Counted from the first letter of the stretch, positions 26,846 to 36,130 are shown. The stretch is 64,000 nucleotides of DNA from Nocardia nova SH22a (GCF_000523235.1 NZ_CP006850.1:5084001-5148000), one strand, 5' to 3'. A program made the numbers and translations. Notes: generated by a model not told the origin, from the sequence alone.

Positions 26846-26944
26846 CCGCGGACGGCCGGACGTCACTGCCGTGCACAGCCTCGATCGAGCCGCGCGGCGA
26901 CGGAACGCACACGGGCACTGGCAGTTTCGAGAGCTTCGGCCTTG

Positions 26945-27685
26945 CTAGAGCGCTGGACGGCGGGTTGCCGCGGCGTCCAGGAAGAGTTCGAGCTTGGCCT
27001 GCAGCCAGCGGCGAGGGTCGTCGGCGACGACAGCGGCGAGGACCTGCGCGACCTCGTGATCCCCGGGCTTCCCGGACGACGCGCGCATCAGTCGGCGGCG
27101 CCGCGCCGCGATTCGATCCAGCACGCCGACCGGGCCGTCTCCGTTCCCCAGATCGGCTTCGGAAGTGCGCGCGGCATCCGGATCCCGGGCGAGCAGGAAC
27201 GGCCCGAGTGCGAGTTCCCCGGCCATGTCCGCGATCAGGACGGCGTCGCGAGCCTCGAAACCGGCGCCGCGCAGCACCTCGACGATGCGCTGGGACACCG
27301 CGGCCAGGGTCGGCGGGGCGAAGACCAGAGCGGCGACCTCGACGGCCAGGCCGGGGTGGCGATCGTAGAGATTCCACGCCGTCCACACGACCTCACCGAG
27401 GTGCTCGCGCCACTGCCGGCCCGGCTGCCCCGGCACGCCCGGCCAGGCCGCACCCGCCACGACCTGTTCCACCGCCGCCGCGGCCAGCTCGGTCCGGCCC
27501 GGAAAGTGGCGGTACAGCGCCGAGGGGCGCACACCCATGCGTTTCGCGACCCCGGTGACGGTGAGCGAGTCGAATCCCACCGCAATCGCCGCGGCGACCA
27601 CCGCGTCCCGCTCGATGACCGGGGGCCTGCCCAGCCGCGGACTCCACAGGCCGTCACCACCGGACCGCGGAGAAGACTCTCCCAC
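26945..27685 (-). CDS. TetR-family transcriptional regulator
   Basis: About 246 residues. The helix-turn-helix reads SLTVTGVAKRMGVRPSALYR followed by HFPGRTEL, and a TetR_C-type ligand domain fills the rest. The GTG at 27685 is chosen because GGAGGTGA, a near-perfect anti-SD match, lies five bases upstream; the open frame runs on to 28000 without good starts. It diverges from a methyltransferase gene with a leaderless-type promoter 95 bases away and may regulate it. Confidence 0.85.
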   Translation of the reverse strand: MGESSPRSGGDGLWSPRLGRPPVIERDAVVAAAIAVGFDSLTVTGVAKRMGVRPSALYRHFPGRTELAAAAVEQVVAGAAWPGVPGQPGRQWREHLGEVVWTAWNLYDRHPGLAVEVAALVFAPPTLAAVSQRIVEVLRGAGFEARDAVLIADMAGELALGPFLLARDPDAARTSEADLGNGDGPVGVLDRIAARRRRLMRASSGKPGDHEVAQVLAAVVADDPRRWLQAKLELFLDAAATRRPAL

Positions 27686-27781
27686 GCCACTCACCTCCAC
27701 ATCGTGGCAGCCCCCGCCGCCTCCGGACCACACAGGTGGATCACCACGCGCCACCGTCTTCCACATTATTCGAGAAACCCA

Positions 27782-27810
27782 TTCACAAATAACATAGGCT
27801 TGGCTAACCT
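27782..27810 (+). promoter_or_regulatory. Promoter of a probably leaderless mRNA
   Basis: TTCACA (27782-27787), a 17-base spacer and TAACCT (27805-27810) resemble a SigA promoter. The predicted transcription start coincides with the ATG at 27817, implying little or no 5' leader. Confidence 0.55.
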
Positions 27811-27816
27811 GGAGCC

Positions 27817-28566
27817 ATGACCGATGCCGACGAGTCCCGTCCACCCGCACCCCGCGCAACGTCACCGCTGGATCCGCGCGCCCGCGCGGTGGCCGACCGG
27901 TTACACGCCCGCAGTACCCGCCAGACCCGCGCGAGTCTCGCTGCGATGCTGACCAAGGCGGTGCGTAGCCGGTTGCGCGAGGGCAGCTGGGATATGACAC
28001 AGAGCGCCGAGAACAAGACGTGGCTGGCCGACAAACTCGTCGCCCTCGATCCGCACAAGGCCGCCCTGTGCTACCAGCTCTGCCGTGCCATCGGCGCGCG
28101 CCGAGTGGTGGAGGCCGGAACCTCCTACGGCGTGTCGACCATCTACCTCGCCGCGGCCGTACGGGACAACATGGCCGACGACCCCGACGGCACGCCGCCG
28201 CGGGACGGCCTGGTGATCGGCACCGAACACGAACCCGCGAAAGTCGCCGCCGCGCATGCCACTCTGACCGAGGCCGGCCTCGACGGCTATGTCGAGATCC
28301 GCGAGGGCGACCTGCGCCGATCCCTGCGCGACCTGGACGGCCCGATCGATTTCATGCTCGTCGACATCTGGATCCCGATGGCCCTTCCGGCGCTCCGATC
28401 GGTCACCCCGGCACTGCGTCGTGGGGCGCTGGTCGTCTGCGACAACGTCGACGCCGGCCGCAAGCAATACGCCGACTACCTGTCCTATGTGCGCGACCCC
28501 GCCGGACCGTTCACCTCCATCACCATCCCGGGCCACGGCGGCCTGGAGATCTCGCTCAAAAATTAG
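27817..28566 (+). CDS. Class I SAM-dependent O-methyltransferase-like protein
   Basis: A 249-residue protein with SAM motif I VVEAGTSYGVSTIYLAAAV (about 98-116), a second acidic motif GTEHEPAK, and DFMLVDIWIPMALPAL, matching the MT_24/O-methyltransferase group related to caffeoyl-CoA O-methyltransferases. The final NVDAGRKQYADYL also fits. Substrate unknown. It probably lacks a 5' leader, and its divergent neighbour is a TetR regulator. Confidence 0.82.
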   Translation: MTDADESRPPAPRATSPLDPRARAVADRLHARSTRQTRASLAAMLTKAVRSRLREGSWDMTQSAENKTWLADKLVALDPHKAALCYQLCRAIGARRVVEAGTSYGVSTIYLAAAVRDNMADDPDGTPPRDGLVIGTEHEPAKVAAAHATLTEAGLDGYVEIREGDLRRSLRDLDGPIDFMLVDIWIPMALPALRSVTPALRRGALVVCDNVDAGRKQYADYLSYVRDPAGPFTSITIPGHGGLEISLKN

Positions 28567-28629
28567 CTCCGGCCCGCCGCGCCGAGCGCAATCCCCTGTC
28601 GGCCGCTCCGGCGACTGGACAATCCACCC

Positions 28630-29058
28630 ATGAGCACACCAGACGACTGGAACACCCAGATCATCGACGAGTTCCGGGCCAATCAGGGCCGCGTCGGCGG
28701 ACCGTTCGAAGGTGCCCCGATGCTGCTGGTCCACCACCGCGGCCGCAAGAGCGGACGCGAAACCGTCACTCCCGTGATGTATATGCCCGACGAACGCCGC
28801 CTCGACACCATCTATATCTTCGCCAGCAAGGCCGGCGCCCCGACCAACCCCGCGTGGTACCACAACCTGACCGCCGCGGGCACCGCCGAAGTCGAACGCG
28901 GCACCGAGAAATACCCGGTCACCGTGGAGGAGATCACCGGCGAGGCCCGCGACCGGATCTACGCCGAACAGGCCCGCCGGTACCCGGGTTTCGCCGACTA
29001 CGCCGAGAAGACCGCCGGTATCCGGACGATCCCGGTCCTCGCACTCCACCGCGCCTGA
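28630..29058 (+). CDS. Deazaflavin (F420)-dependent nitroreductase-family protein
   Basis: A 142-residue Ddn/FDOR-B-like protein. VHHRGRKSGRETVTPVMYM and the NPAWYHNLTAAG segment with PGFADYAEKTAGIRTIPVL are typical of the family, which binds coenzyme F420 in Mycobacteriales and reduces quinones or nitro compounds. It lies 63 bases after the methyltransferase gene. A 74-bp palindromic element starts 15 bases after the stop. Confidence 0.92.
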   Translation: MSTPDDWNTQIIDEFRANQGRVGGPFEGAPMLLVHHRGRKSGRETVTPVMYMPDERRLDTIYIFASKAGAPTNPAWYHNLTAAGTAEVERGTEKYPVTVEEITGEARDRIYAEQARRYPGFADYAEKTAGIRTIPVLALHRA

Positions 29059-29073
29059 ACGAACGGGAACAGG

Positions 29074-29147
29074 CGAACGAATCGTGCACACCGCGAGGAA
29101 ATATCGGGAATTCCCGAAATCGGGGCGCGGTGTGCACGATTTGTTCG
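29074..29147. repeat. 74-bp palindromic element, copy 1
   Basis: Outer arms 29074-29095 and 29126-29147 pair at 21 of 22 positions, and the centre holds a 14-bp perfect palindrome TCGGGAATTCCCGA (29104-29117). A second copy of identical length occurs at 59564-59637 with about 57 of 74 bases matching by hand count. Copy 1 lies exactly between two convergent genes. It may be a non-autonomous mobile element, a REP-type repeat or a bidirectional terminator. It has no clear target-site duplication. Confidence 0.75.
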
Positions 29148-29179
29148 GAGATACCCACGAGCGGAGAAAACGCGCGCCC

Positions 29180-30142
29180 TCAGCCCAGCGACCAGGGCGC
29201 CGCGGCGCGTTTCCCCGACCACCGCCGCGGGTCGCATTCGAGGGCGGCGCGGTTCCACTGCCCGAGTTCGGCTGCGGCCTCGTAGGTTTCGCGGAGGAAC
29301 TCGGCGACCGTCGCGTTCGGATCGTCCGCGGTGCGGACCGTTTCGTAGGGCAGGACGAACTCGCCCAGGTCGGCGGCGTAGGTGGCGCCTGGTACTCGCA
29401 GGTGGCGCTCGCGGTAGCCGTCGGGCTCGGGATAGGAGTAAGCGTAGAACGCGCCTTCGTCGCCGCCGCCGGGCCAGAAGCCGCAGCTGCTGAGTTCGTG
29501 GGAGTAGCCCTCCACCATCACCCAGTCGGCACAGTGCGGTGCGCCGCCACCGTGTTCGGGCGCGGTACGACCGGAGAAGCGGGTGCACGCCAGATCCATG
29601 GCGCCCCAATAGAAATGCACCGGACTGGATTTCCCGGTGAAGCCGGAACGGAACTCGCCGAGCAGGCGGTTGGCGTGCACGAGTTGCCGCCAGAACGTCT
29701 GCGCGGCGTCTGGATCATAGGAAGCGTGCCGGGTGTCCTCGGCGAACGGGATCGAGGGGTCGACCTCGTTGGGACGGCCCTGAATTCGTGTCTCGAGGCC
29801 GAGTTCGTCCAGGGCCCGCATGGTTTCGGAATAGAACTGCGCGACCGATTTCGGTTCGAGCGTCACGGCACGGGTCTCACCGCTGTCGGTGCGGATCACC
29901 AATCGGTGTGCGAGGAAATCGAATTCGATGTCGAACAGCCGATCACCGTAAGGAATCGCCGACGTCGTCAGCCCGCGCGGGCTCACATAGAGGGTGACCT
30001 GCCACCAGTGATTCAGCAAGGGCGCGTGCGCGAGCCGGACCTTGCCGACGATCTGCGTCCACATGTGCAGGGTCTCGCGGGTATCCGTCCAGTCCGCGAC
30101 CCGCAGTCGCGGCCAGGCGGTGGTCGAATCGGTCGCTGCCAT
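29180..30142 (-). CDS. DUF5996 family protein
   Basis: About 320 residues with the family's features: WPRLRVADWTDTRETLHMWT at the N-terminus, PLLNHWWQVTLYVSPRGLTT, the tract SSPVHFYWGAMDLACTRFSG and YSYPEPDG. No signal peptide or transmembrane segment. Function is unknown. The start at 30142 has GGAGGG upstream; another ATG six codons earlier is possible. It converges on the F420-type gene, with a palindromic element between. Confidence 0.85.
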   Translation of the reverse strand: MAATDSTTAWPRLRVADWTDTRETLHMWTQIVGKVRLAHAPLLNHWWQVTLYVSPRGLTTSAIPYGDRLFDIEFDFLAHRLVIRTDSGETRAVTLEPKSVAQFYSETMRALDELGLETRIQGRPNEVDPSIPFAEDTRHASYDPDAAQTFWRQLVHANRLLGEFRSGFTGKSSPVHFYWGAMDLACTRFSGRTAPEHGGGAPHCADWVMVEGYSHELSSCGFWPGGGDEGAFYAYSYPEPDGYRERHLRVPGATYAADLGEFVLPYETVRTADDPNATVAEFLRETYEAAAELGQWNRAALECDPRRWSGKRAAAPWSLG

Positions 30143-30349
30143 ATCGGTGGTTCCCTCCATCGCCGGTTCGATTCGGGTTCCGGACGCCGCGGAAGCCGCC
30201 GAGCCCGCATCAGTGGGATTGCGGGTTCACCGCCCCGATCGAACCGATACGGCTCACCGGCCACATTCGGACAACCGCCTTGCCGCGCACATCCGACACC
30301 GGAACAGTACCGCGCAATTCATCCGTCATGTGGTACCGCGAATCTGTCG

Positions 30350-31174
30350 TCACATCGACGCCGGATCGCCGCCTGGTGCGGAATGTCCGAGGAAGTGGAG
30401 TATCGATTGCCGGCGGCGCCGGTATTCGTCCTCGAACTGTGCGTGCGGATCGCGTGGGCGGTCGATGGTGATGATGTCGGCGACGGTGGCCGGGCGGTGG
30501 GTGAGGAGTACGACGCGGTCGGCCAGTAGCAGGGCCTCGTCGACGTCGTGGGTGACGAACAGGATCGTCATCCTCGTCTGCTGCCACACCGAGATCAGCA
30601 GTTCCTGCATGTCCAGGCGGGTCTGGGCGTCGAGGGCGCCGAACGGCTCGTCCATCAGCACGACCTTCGGATCGCAGGCCAGGGTTCGGGCGAGCTGCAC
30701 TCGCTGCCGCATACCGCCGGACAGATGGCTCGGCAGGTGGTCGCGGTAGGCGCCGAGTCCGACCTGATCCAGATAGCCGGCGGCGGCGGCCTTCGACGCC
30801 TTCCCGCGCAGGCCCCGCAGCTTCAGCGGGAACCGCACGTTCTCGACGGCGGTCCGCCACGGGAACAGCGCGTCCTCCTGGAAGACCATGGCGCAGTGGG
30901 CAGCACTGCCGGTGACCGGTGCGCCGTCGACCGTCGCGGTGCCGCCCATCGGGGTGAGCAGACCGGCCAGCGCCCGCAGGATCGTGGACTTCCCGCAACC
31001 GGAGGGACCGAGGAAGACGATCACCTCGCCGGGGTCGATGTCGAGGGTGATGTCGGCGGCGATCGCACCGTGGAAACCCAGTCGCAGGTGGTCCAGCCGG
31101 ACGGCGGCGCCGGCGGCCTGCTCGGATCGGGTGCTGGGCATGGTGTGGCTCCTCATCGTGATGTCGGTGGTCAT
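30350..31174 (-). CDS. ABC transporter ATP-binding protein (SsuB/TauB type)
   Basis: A 274-residue ATPase with Walker A GPSGCGKST (56-64), signature LSGGMRQRV, Walker B VVLMDEPFGALD and the H-loop VTHDVDEAL. Order and length match nitrate/sulfonate/taurine importers. Its ATG overlaps the permease stop (ATGA, 31171-31174). It energises import of an organic sulfur compound or sulfate ester, judging from the sulfatase genes nearby. Confidence 0.92.
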   Translation of the reverse strand: MTTDITMRSHTMPSTRSEQAAGAAVRLDHLRLGFHGAIAADITLDIDPGEVIVFLGPSGCGKSTILRALAGLLTPMGGTATVDGAPVTGSAAHCAMVFQEDALFPWRTAVENVRFPLKLRGLRGKASKAAAAGYLDQVGLGAYRDHLPSHLSGGMRQRVQLARTLACDPKVVLMDEPFGALDAQTRLDMQELLISVWQQTRMTILFVTHDVDEALLLADRVVLLTHRPATVADIITIDRPRDPHAQFEDEYRRRRQSILHFLGHSAPGGDPASM

Positions 31175-32070
31175 CGGTCAGCTCTGGGCAGCCAGTGATT
31201 GACGCGCCGACCGGCCAACTCGACGACCCACGCCGTCGCCAGGCCCAAGACGCCGATCGACAGCATGCCGACCACGACCCCGGCGTAGTCGAGCAATCCG
31301 TACGCCTGCCAGGTGTAGTAGCCGATGCCGAATTGGCCGGAGATCATCTCGGCGCTGACCACACAGATCCAGGCGACACCCATCGCGACCGACAGGCCGG
31401 AGAAGATGCCGGGCATCGCGCCGGGCAGGACGACATGCCGCAGGATCGTCCACCGGCCCGCGCCCATCGTCCGCGCCGCCTCGTCCCAGACCTTCGGCAG
31501 GGAGTCCATGGCGTGGATCGAGCTGACCACCACGGGGAAGAACGCGGCGAAGAAGGTGATGAAGACGATTCCCTGTTCGCTGGACGGAAACAGCAGGATG
31601 GTCAGCGGAACCAGGGCGATCGCGGGAATCGGGCGCACGATCTCGAGGAACGGGCGCAGGGTCTTACGAGCGATCTCCGAACGCCCGATGAGCGTACCGA
31701 GTCCGATACCGGCGATCGCCGCGCAGGCGAATCCGAGCAGGATGCGCTGCAGGCTGGCGAACAGATCGTCGTAGTAGGCGCCGGAGCCGAGCCGCTCGAG
31801 AAAACGCTCCCCGACGCTGCCCGGCGTCGGCATCCGGTTGAACCGCAGCCACGCGACGACGTCGTTGGCGGTCAATAGATGCCAGACGACGACGAACGCG
31901 ACGATCGGAACAAGGGGCAGGACAACCGATTTCACCGCCCCGCGGGCCCGGGCCGCGTCGATCGCCGGGATCCGGCCGCGCAGCCGCGTCATGATCCCGG
32001 CGGGCAGTGGGCGTCCGCCGCCGGGCTGGGCGAAGGCCGGTCCGTCGTGGGTGGGTGCTGTGATCGCCAT
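31171..32070 (-). CDS. ABC transporter permease (SsuC/TauC type)
   Basis: A 299-residue permease with about six membrane segments and the BPD_transp_1 EAA-like loop DEAARTMGAGRWTILRHVVL. ATG at 32070 has AAAGAG upstream; the open frame extends further without support. It lies 38 bases downstream of the binding-protein gene and is coupled to the ATPase gene. Confidence 0.9.
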   Translation of the reverse strand: MAITAPTHDGPAFAQPGGGRPLPAGIMTRLRGRIPAIDAARARGAVKSVVLPLVPIVAFVVVWHLLTANDVVAWLRFNRMPTPGSVGERFLERLGSGAYYDDLFASLQRILLGFACAAIAGIGLGTLIGRSEIARKTLRPFLEIVRPIPAIALVPLTILLFPSSEQGIVFITFFAAFFPVVVSSIHAMDSLPKVWDEAARTMGAGRWTILRHVVLPGAMPGIFSGLSVAMGVAWICVVSAEMISGQFGIGYYTWQAYGLLDYAGVVVGMLSIGVLGLATAWVVELAGRRVNHWLPRADR

Positions 32071-32108
32071 GTCGAATCTCTTTCCGGTCGGGCTCCGTGG
32101 TCCGGGGC

Positions 32109-33578
32109 TCAGGTGGTGGGGCGGGACTGCGTCAGCGCGCTGTCGTAGGTCACGATCTGTGTGCCGGGGTGTGTGGCCGTGAAGTCCGCGGCCGCCGCCC
32201 GGGTCGCGAAGGGCAGGTAGCGCCGCGGAGCCGGGGCGTCGCGGTCGGCCACCCAGGTGGCGTGGTCGGCGAAGAGTTTGGTGGCGGTGACCGCGTCGGG
32301 GACGTAACCGGCCCGGACCGGTGTGCGGGTCGCGGCGATGCGGCGCAGCAGGCAGCTCGGCGTCGCCGACACCTCGGTCGCGCTCTGCCCGGCGAACCAC
32401 ACTTCCGAGGCGGTCTTCGGGTCCGCGACCGGGAGGCCGCAGATCTCGTCGGTGCCGGTCAGTGTGCTCGGATTGGTGGTGTCGGCGGTGCGCCGATCGA
32501 AATCCGCGCCGAGCAGATCGCGCAGGTAGCGATCGTTGCGGAATGCCGCCTCATCGAAACCCGGTGTCACCGAACCACGTTCGACGAGAAACCGCTTCAC
32601 CTGGGTGAGGGTGCCGTCGAACTGTGTCTTGATGGTCGGATCGAAGGTGACGAGTCCGTCGGGGCCGTCGTAGAGGTAGGCGACCTCCGGTTCGATTCCG
32701 GTGAGTTCGCCGATCCGGAGCGCGGCCTGCATCGGATGGGAGGTGATGTAGTCGGTGGTCGTCAGCATGGCCTGCAGGAACGCCTTCATCACCTCCGGAT
32801 GGGCGGCGGAGAACTGCTTGCGCGCGACGACGCCGTGGAAGGTGGGCACGTCGTTGTCGCCGCCGTCGTAGAGGAGGCGTCCCTGATTCCGGAAGATGAC
32901 CAGCTGCGGCCAGGGCACGAACTGGGCCAGCGCGTCGACGTGCCCGCCCTCGACGGCGGCGGCTCCGATGGACGGGTCCTGGTTGGCGATCGCGACCTTG
33001 CCCGCGGGGATTCCGGCGCGGCGCAGGGCGGTGGACAGCATGCCGTCGCCCGCGGATCCGAGGCTCGTGGACACCTGCTTGCCCGCGAGATCGGGCAGGC
33101 CGGTCGCGGTCGAGCCGTTCGGGACGACCACCTGGTTGAGCGACCCGCGCAGGTTGTAGCCGGTGGTCGCGACGAATTCGGTGGCGGCGTCGGCGTATTT
33201 CCGTGTCTTCGAGCCGTTGGTGAGCAGCGGGTAGTCACCCATGGAGCCGATGTCGACGTGGGTGGCGATCATCGCGGCGGTCAGCGGCGCGCCGGAGGCG
33301 AAGTCCTGCCACACCACCCGGTACCGGGTGCCGGTCTGCTGCCCGGCCCGGTCCAGCGCTCGTTCGAAGTCACCGCGATCGCGCAGGAGGGTGCCCGCGT
33401 TGACGGTGTTGATGGTCTTGGACTGGTAGCCGACATTGACCACGACGGTCCGGGAGTCGAAGATCCCGCAGCCGGTCAGCGCCGACGAGAGCGCCAGCGC
33501 CGCTGTGGTGGCGACCGCCACGATCGTGCCGCGCGCTCTGCCGCGGACGCCGCGGCGCGGATTGCTCTCGTTGAACAT
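32109..33578 (-). CDS. ABC substrate-binding lipoprotein with C-terminal NosL-like extension
   Basis: A 489-residue protein, about 150 longer than usual SsuA/TauA proteins. A signal peptide ends in ALTGC (C37). Residues about 45-370 form an NMT1/SsuA-like periplasmic domain (VGYQSKTINTVNAGTL, GKQVSTSLGSAGDGMLSTAL). Residues about 378-489 look like a NosL-type domain: CGLP followed by a downstream cysteine (C409), VRAGYVPDAV, LFADHATWVADR and RYLPFATRAAAADFTATHPG then TQIVTYD. NosL proteins bind copper. The fusion could add metal binding or a substrate-capture role. Permease and ATPase genes follow on the same strand. Confidence 0.8.
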   Translation of the reverse strand: MFNESNPRRGVRGRARGTIVAVATTAALALSSALTGCGIFDSRTVVVNVGYQSKTINTVNAGTLLRDRGDFERALDRAGQQTGTRYRVVWQDFASGAPLTAAMIATHVDIGSMGDYPLLTNGSKTRKYADAATEFVATTGYNLRGSLNQVVVPNGSTATGLPDLAGKQVSTSLGSAGDGMLSTALRRAGIPAGKVAIANQDPSIGAAAVEGGHVDALAQFVPWPQLVIFRNQGRLLYDGGDNDVPTFHGVVARKQFSAAHPEVMKAFLQAMLTTTDYITSHPMQAALRIGELTGIEPEVAYLYDGPDGLVTFDPTIKTQFDGTLTQVKRFLVERGSVTPGFDEAAFRNDRYLRDLLGADFDRRTADTTNPSTLTGTDEICGLPVADPKTASEVWFAGQSATEVSATPSCLLRRIAATRTPVRAGYVPDAVTATKLFADHATWVADRDAPAPRRYLPFATRAAAADFTATHPGTQIVTYDSALTQSRPTT

Positions 33579-33834
33579 GCCCCTAGCGTCGAGGGGGACT
33601 GTTACACCCGGGCAACCCACGTTTTCGAAATAGTTAAGCTACCGGGCCCGGCGGCGGAACGAACCGGCAGGCGGCTACCGTCCGCTGCCCGGGAACGGCT
33701 TCGGCGCAGGCGTTTTCCGGATTCCGGGCCCCGCGACCGGACGGCTTCGACCGACTGCCGGAGAGGTCCCGAAAGTCGGCTAACGCCACCATGATTCGCT
33801 GGCCTCCACGGCACGGCTGCGACAGAGTGGAGTC

Positions 33835-34200
33835 ATGTCCGACCCAGGTTCCTCCGCGCCCGATCCGGTGCGCGAACCCGACTATCGATTCACGCTGGCG
33901 AACGAGCGGACCTTCCTGGCCTGGCAGCGCACCGCGCTGGGGTTGCTGGCGGCCGCGGTGGCGCTGTTGCACTTCGCGCCCGTCACCGAGCTGCCCGGCA
34001 TCGCCTATGGGCTCGGTGGCCTGCTGGGTTCGGTGGCGGTGGTGACCGCGGCGGGTGGTCTGCACCGCTGGCGGGCGAACGATCGCGCGATCCGCCGCGA
34101 CCGGCCGCTGCCCGCCTCGCGGCTGACGACCGTCCTGGCCGTCGTCCTCACCACCGTGGGGGTCACCGCGGTGATCATGTCCGTGTCCGCGGCGTCCTGA
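33835..34200 (+). CDS. DUF202/YidH-family membrane protein (first copy)
   Basis: A 121-residue protein with three hydrophobic segments and the DUF202 core RFTLANERTFLAWQRTALGL. Family members are small inner-membrane proteins of unknown role. It is followed after three bases by a second DUF202 gene, so the two likely form a heteromer. It diverges from the sulfur ABC transporter. Confidence 0.85.
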   Translation: MSDPGSSAPDPVREPDYRFTLANERTFLAWQRTALGLLAAAVALLHFAPVTELPGIAYGLGGLLGSVAVVTAAGGLHRWRANDRAIRRDRPLPASRLTTVLAVVLTTVGVTAVIMSVSAAS

Positions 34201-34203
34201 ATC

Positions 34204-34518
34204 GTGTCCGCCGCCGATCCCGGGCTGCAGCCCGAGCGCACCGCACTGTCGTGGACGCGGACCGCACTGGCCGTCGCGGCGAACGCCCTGCTCGCCGTCG
34301 GCCGTGATCTGCTCACCGAACCGGACCGCTGGCATCCGCTCACCGTGGCCGCGGCCGCGTTCGCTCTCGTGACCGCGCTGGCCGTGTGGTCCACCGGCCG
34401 CGGGCGCACTCGGAAGCTGGCAGATGATGCGGTGCCGCAACGGGTTTCGCGACCGATACTGGTCACCGGGTGTGCGACGGTGGCGCTCTGCCTCGCGCTG
34501 CTCGCCGCCGCCGTCTGA
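34204..34518 (+). CDS. DUF202 membrane protein (second copy)
   Basis: 104 residues with a GTG start three bases after the first DUF202 gene. The core LQPERTALSWTRTALAVAAN matches the second type of DUF202 protein. Three membrane segments. A strong hairpin follows, shared with the convergent SulP gene. Confidence 0.82.
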   Translation: MSAADPGLQPERTALSWTRTALAVAANALLAVGRDLLTEPDRWHPLTVAAAAFALVTALAVWSTGRGRTRKLADDAVPQRVSRPILVTGCATVALCLALLAAAV

Positions 34519-34533
34519 GCGGCGGACAACGAC

Positions 34534-34565
34534 CGAGCCCGGGACCGGTACGGGCCCCGGGCTCG
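34534..34565. terminator. Hairpin between convergent DUF202 and SulP genes
   Basis: CGAGCCCGGG (34534-34543) pairs perfectly with CCCGGGCTCG (34556-34565) across 12 bases. It lies between two convergent stops and is a likely bidirectional terminator. Confidence 0.7.
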
Positions 34566-34576
34566 TTCGCGCGCCG

Positions 34577-36130
34577 CTACGCCGCGGGCGGGCCGAACGC
34601 GCCGGTCAGCCGGGAGTGCAGCGCCGCCGAGGCATCGTCGAGTCCGATCAGGCCGACCGTCTTGCCGTGCCTGCGGTAGCGGTCACGGATCCCGTCGAGT
34701 GTGGCGACCGTGCTCGCGTCCCACACCCGCGAGGCCGAGAGGTCGATCGTCACTCGGGGTGGATCGCCCGCGTAGTCGAATTTGTCGGCGAGGGTGTTGC
34801 TGGACGCGAAGAACAGGTGCCCGGTGATGCGATAGATCCGTTCGCCCGCCCCGCCGGGATCGGGTGTGTCGACCGCCGCTCCCCCGGCCAGCAGCCGGAC
34901 GAACAGGATCATCGCGCAGGTCACGCCGGTGATCACCCCGTAGGCGAGGTTGTGGGTCACGACCGTGACCGCGACGGTGCCCAGCATGGTGAGCGATTCG
35001 CCGGGCGGCATCCGCCGCAGCGTCGCCGGGGCGAGGGAACGCCAATCCATGGTGGCGACGGAGACCATCACCATCACCGCCACGAGCGCCGCCATCGGGA
35101 TCGCCGCGAGCGGCCCGCCGAAGAAGGCGACCAGGCACAGCAGCGCGGCCCCGGCGACGAAGGTGGACAGCCGGGTCCGGCCACCGCACGCCTTCACATT
35201 CATCATGGTCTGCCCGATCATCGCGCAGCCGCCCATCCCGCCGAAGAATCCGGTGACCACATTGGCGACACCCTGCCCCCAGCTCTCGCGCCGATGATCC
35301 GACGGGGTGTCGGTGAGTTCGTCGACAAGCTTTGCGGTGATGAGGGATTCGAGCAGGCCGACCAGTGCCACGGCGATCGCGTACGGCGCGATGATCCGCA
35401 GGGTGGGTAGCGAAAGCGGTACCCCGGGCAGGCCGAGACTCGGCAGCGCCGAGGTCAGGGCGCCCTCGTCACCGACCCGGGGCACGTCGTGCGCGAACAC
35501 CACGGCGACGACGGTGAGCAGCGCCGTCGCGACGAGGGGCGCGGGAATCACGGTCGTGAATCTGGGCAGCACGATCATGACCGCCAGCCCGGCCGCGACC
35601 ATCGGATACACCGCCCACGGCACGCCGATCACATGCGGAAGTTGCGCGGTGAAGATGAGGATCGCCAGCGCGTTGACGAATCCGGTCATCACACTGTGCG
35701 GGACGAACCGCATCAGGGTGGCGACCCCGCATCGCGCGGCGACGATCTGGATCATCCCGGCGAGGATCACCGTCGCGATCAGATAGTTCACACCGTGGTC
35801 GCGGACCAGCGGGGCGACCACGAGCGCCACCGACCCGGCCGCCGCCGACACCATGGCCGGGCGGCCACCGACGACCGCGATGGTCATCGCGAAGAGGAAC
35901 GAGGTGAACAGCCCGACCGCGGGGCCGACACCGGCCAGAATCGAGAACGAGATCGTCTCCGGAATCAGCGCGAGGGCGGTGACCAGACCGGCGAAGACCT
36001 CGGTCCGCAGCAGGCGCGGGCTGCGCAACGCGGCCACGGTCGCCGACCGCCGGATCCGCTCGGCCGGACGCATCGTCACCGACGGCCGCCGGGACCGGAA
36101 GACGTTGCGGGACAGGGAAACAACACTCAT
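34577..36130 (-). CDS. SulP-family inorganic anion transporter
   Basis: A 517-residue permease. About ten to twelve membrane segments carry the SulP features AGLVTALALIPETISFSILA and GFFGGMGGCAMIGQTMMNVK, and the C-terminal STAS domain includes VTIDLSASRVWDASTVATLD. STAS-containing SulP proteins move sulfate, bicarbonate or other anions. Next to a sulfatase it probably handles liberated or external sulfate. ATG at 36130 has GAAGAGG upstream; a longer frame exists but lacks a good start. Confidence 0.9.
   Translation of the reverse strand: MSVVSLSRNVFRSRRPSVTMRPAERIRRSATVAALRSPRLLRTEVFAGLVTALALIPETISFSILAGVGPAVGLFTSFLFAMTIAVVGGRPAMVSAAAGSVALVVAPLVRDHGVNYLIATVILAGMIQIVAARCGVATLMRFVPHSVMTGFVNALAILIFTAQLPHVIGVPWAVYPMVAAGLAVMIVLPRFTTVIPAPLVATALLTVVAVVFAHDVPRVGDEGALTSALPSLGLPGVPLSLPTLRIIAPYAIAVALVGLLESLITAKLVDELTDTPSDHRRESWGQGVANVVTGFFGGMGGCAMIGQTMMNVKACGGRTRLSTFVAGAALLCLVAFFGGPLAAIPMAALVAVMVMVSVATMDWRSLAPATLRRMPPGESLTMLGTVAVTVVTHNLAYGVITGVTCAMILFVRLLAGGAAVDTPDPGGAGERIYRITGHLFFASSNTLADKFDYAGDPPRVTIDLSASRVWDASTVATLDGIRDRYRRHGKTVGLIGLDDASAALHSRLTGAFGPPAA

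Noticed and set aside
29084..29158. Short peptides encoded within the 74-bp element on either strand (containing YREFP or HDLF)
   Set aside because: Similar peptides appear at both copies only because the DNA repeats are similar and palindromic. There are no ribosome sites.
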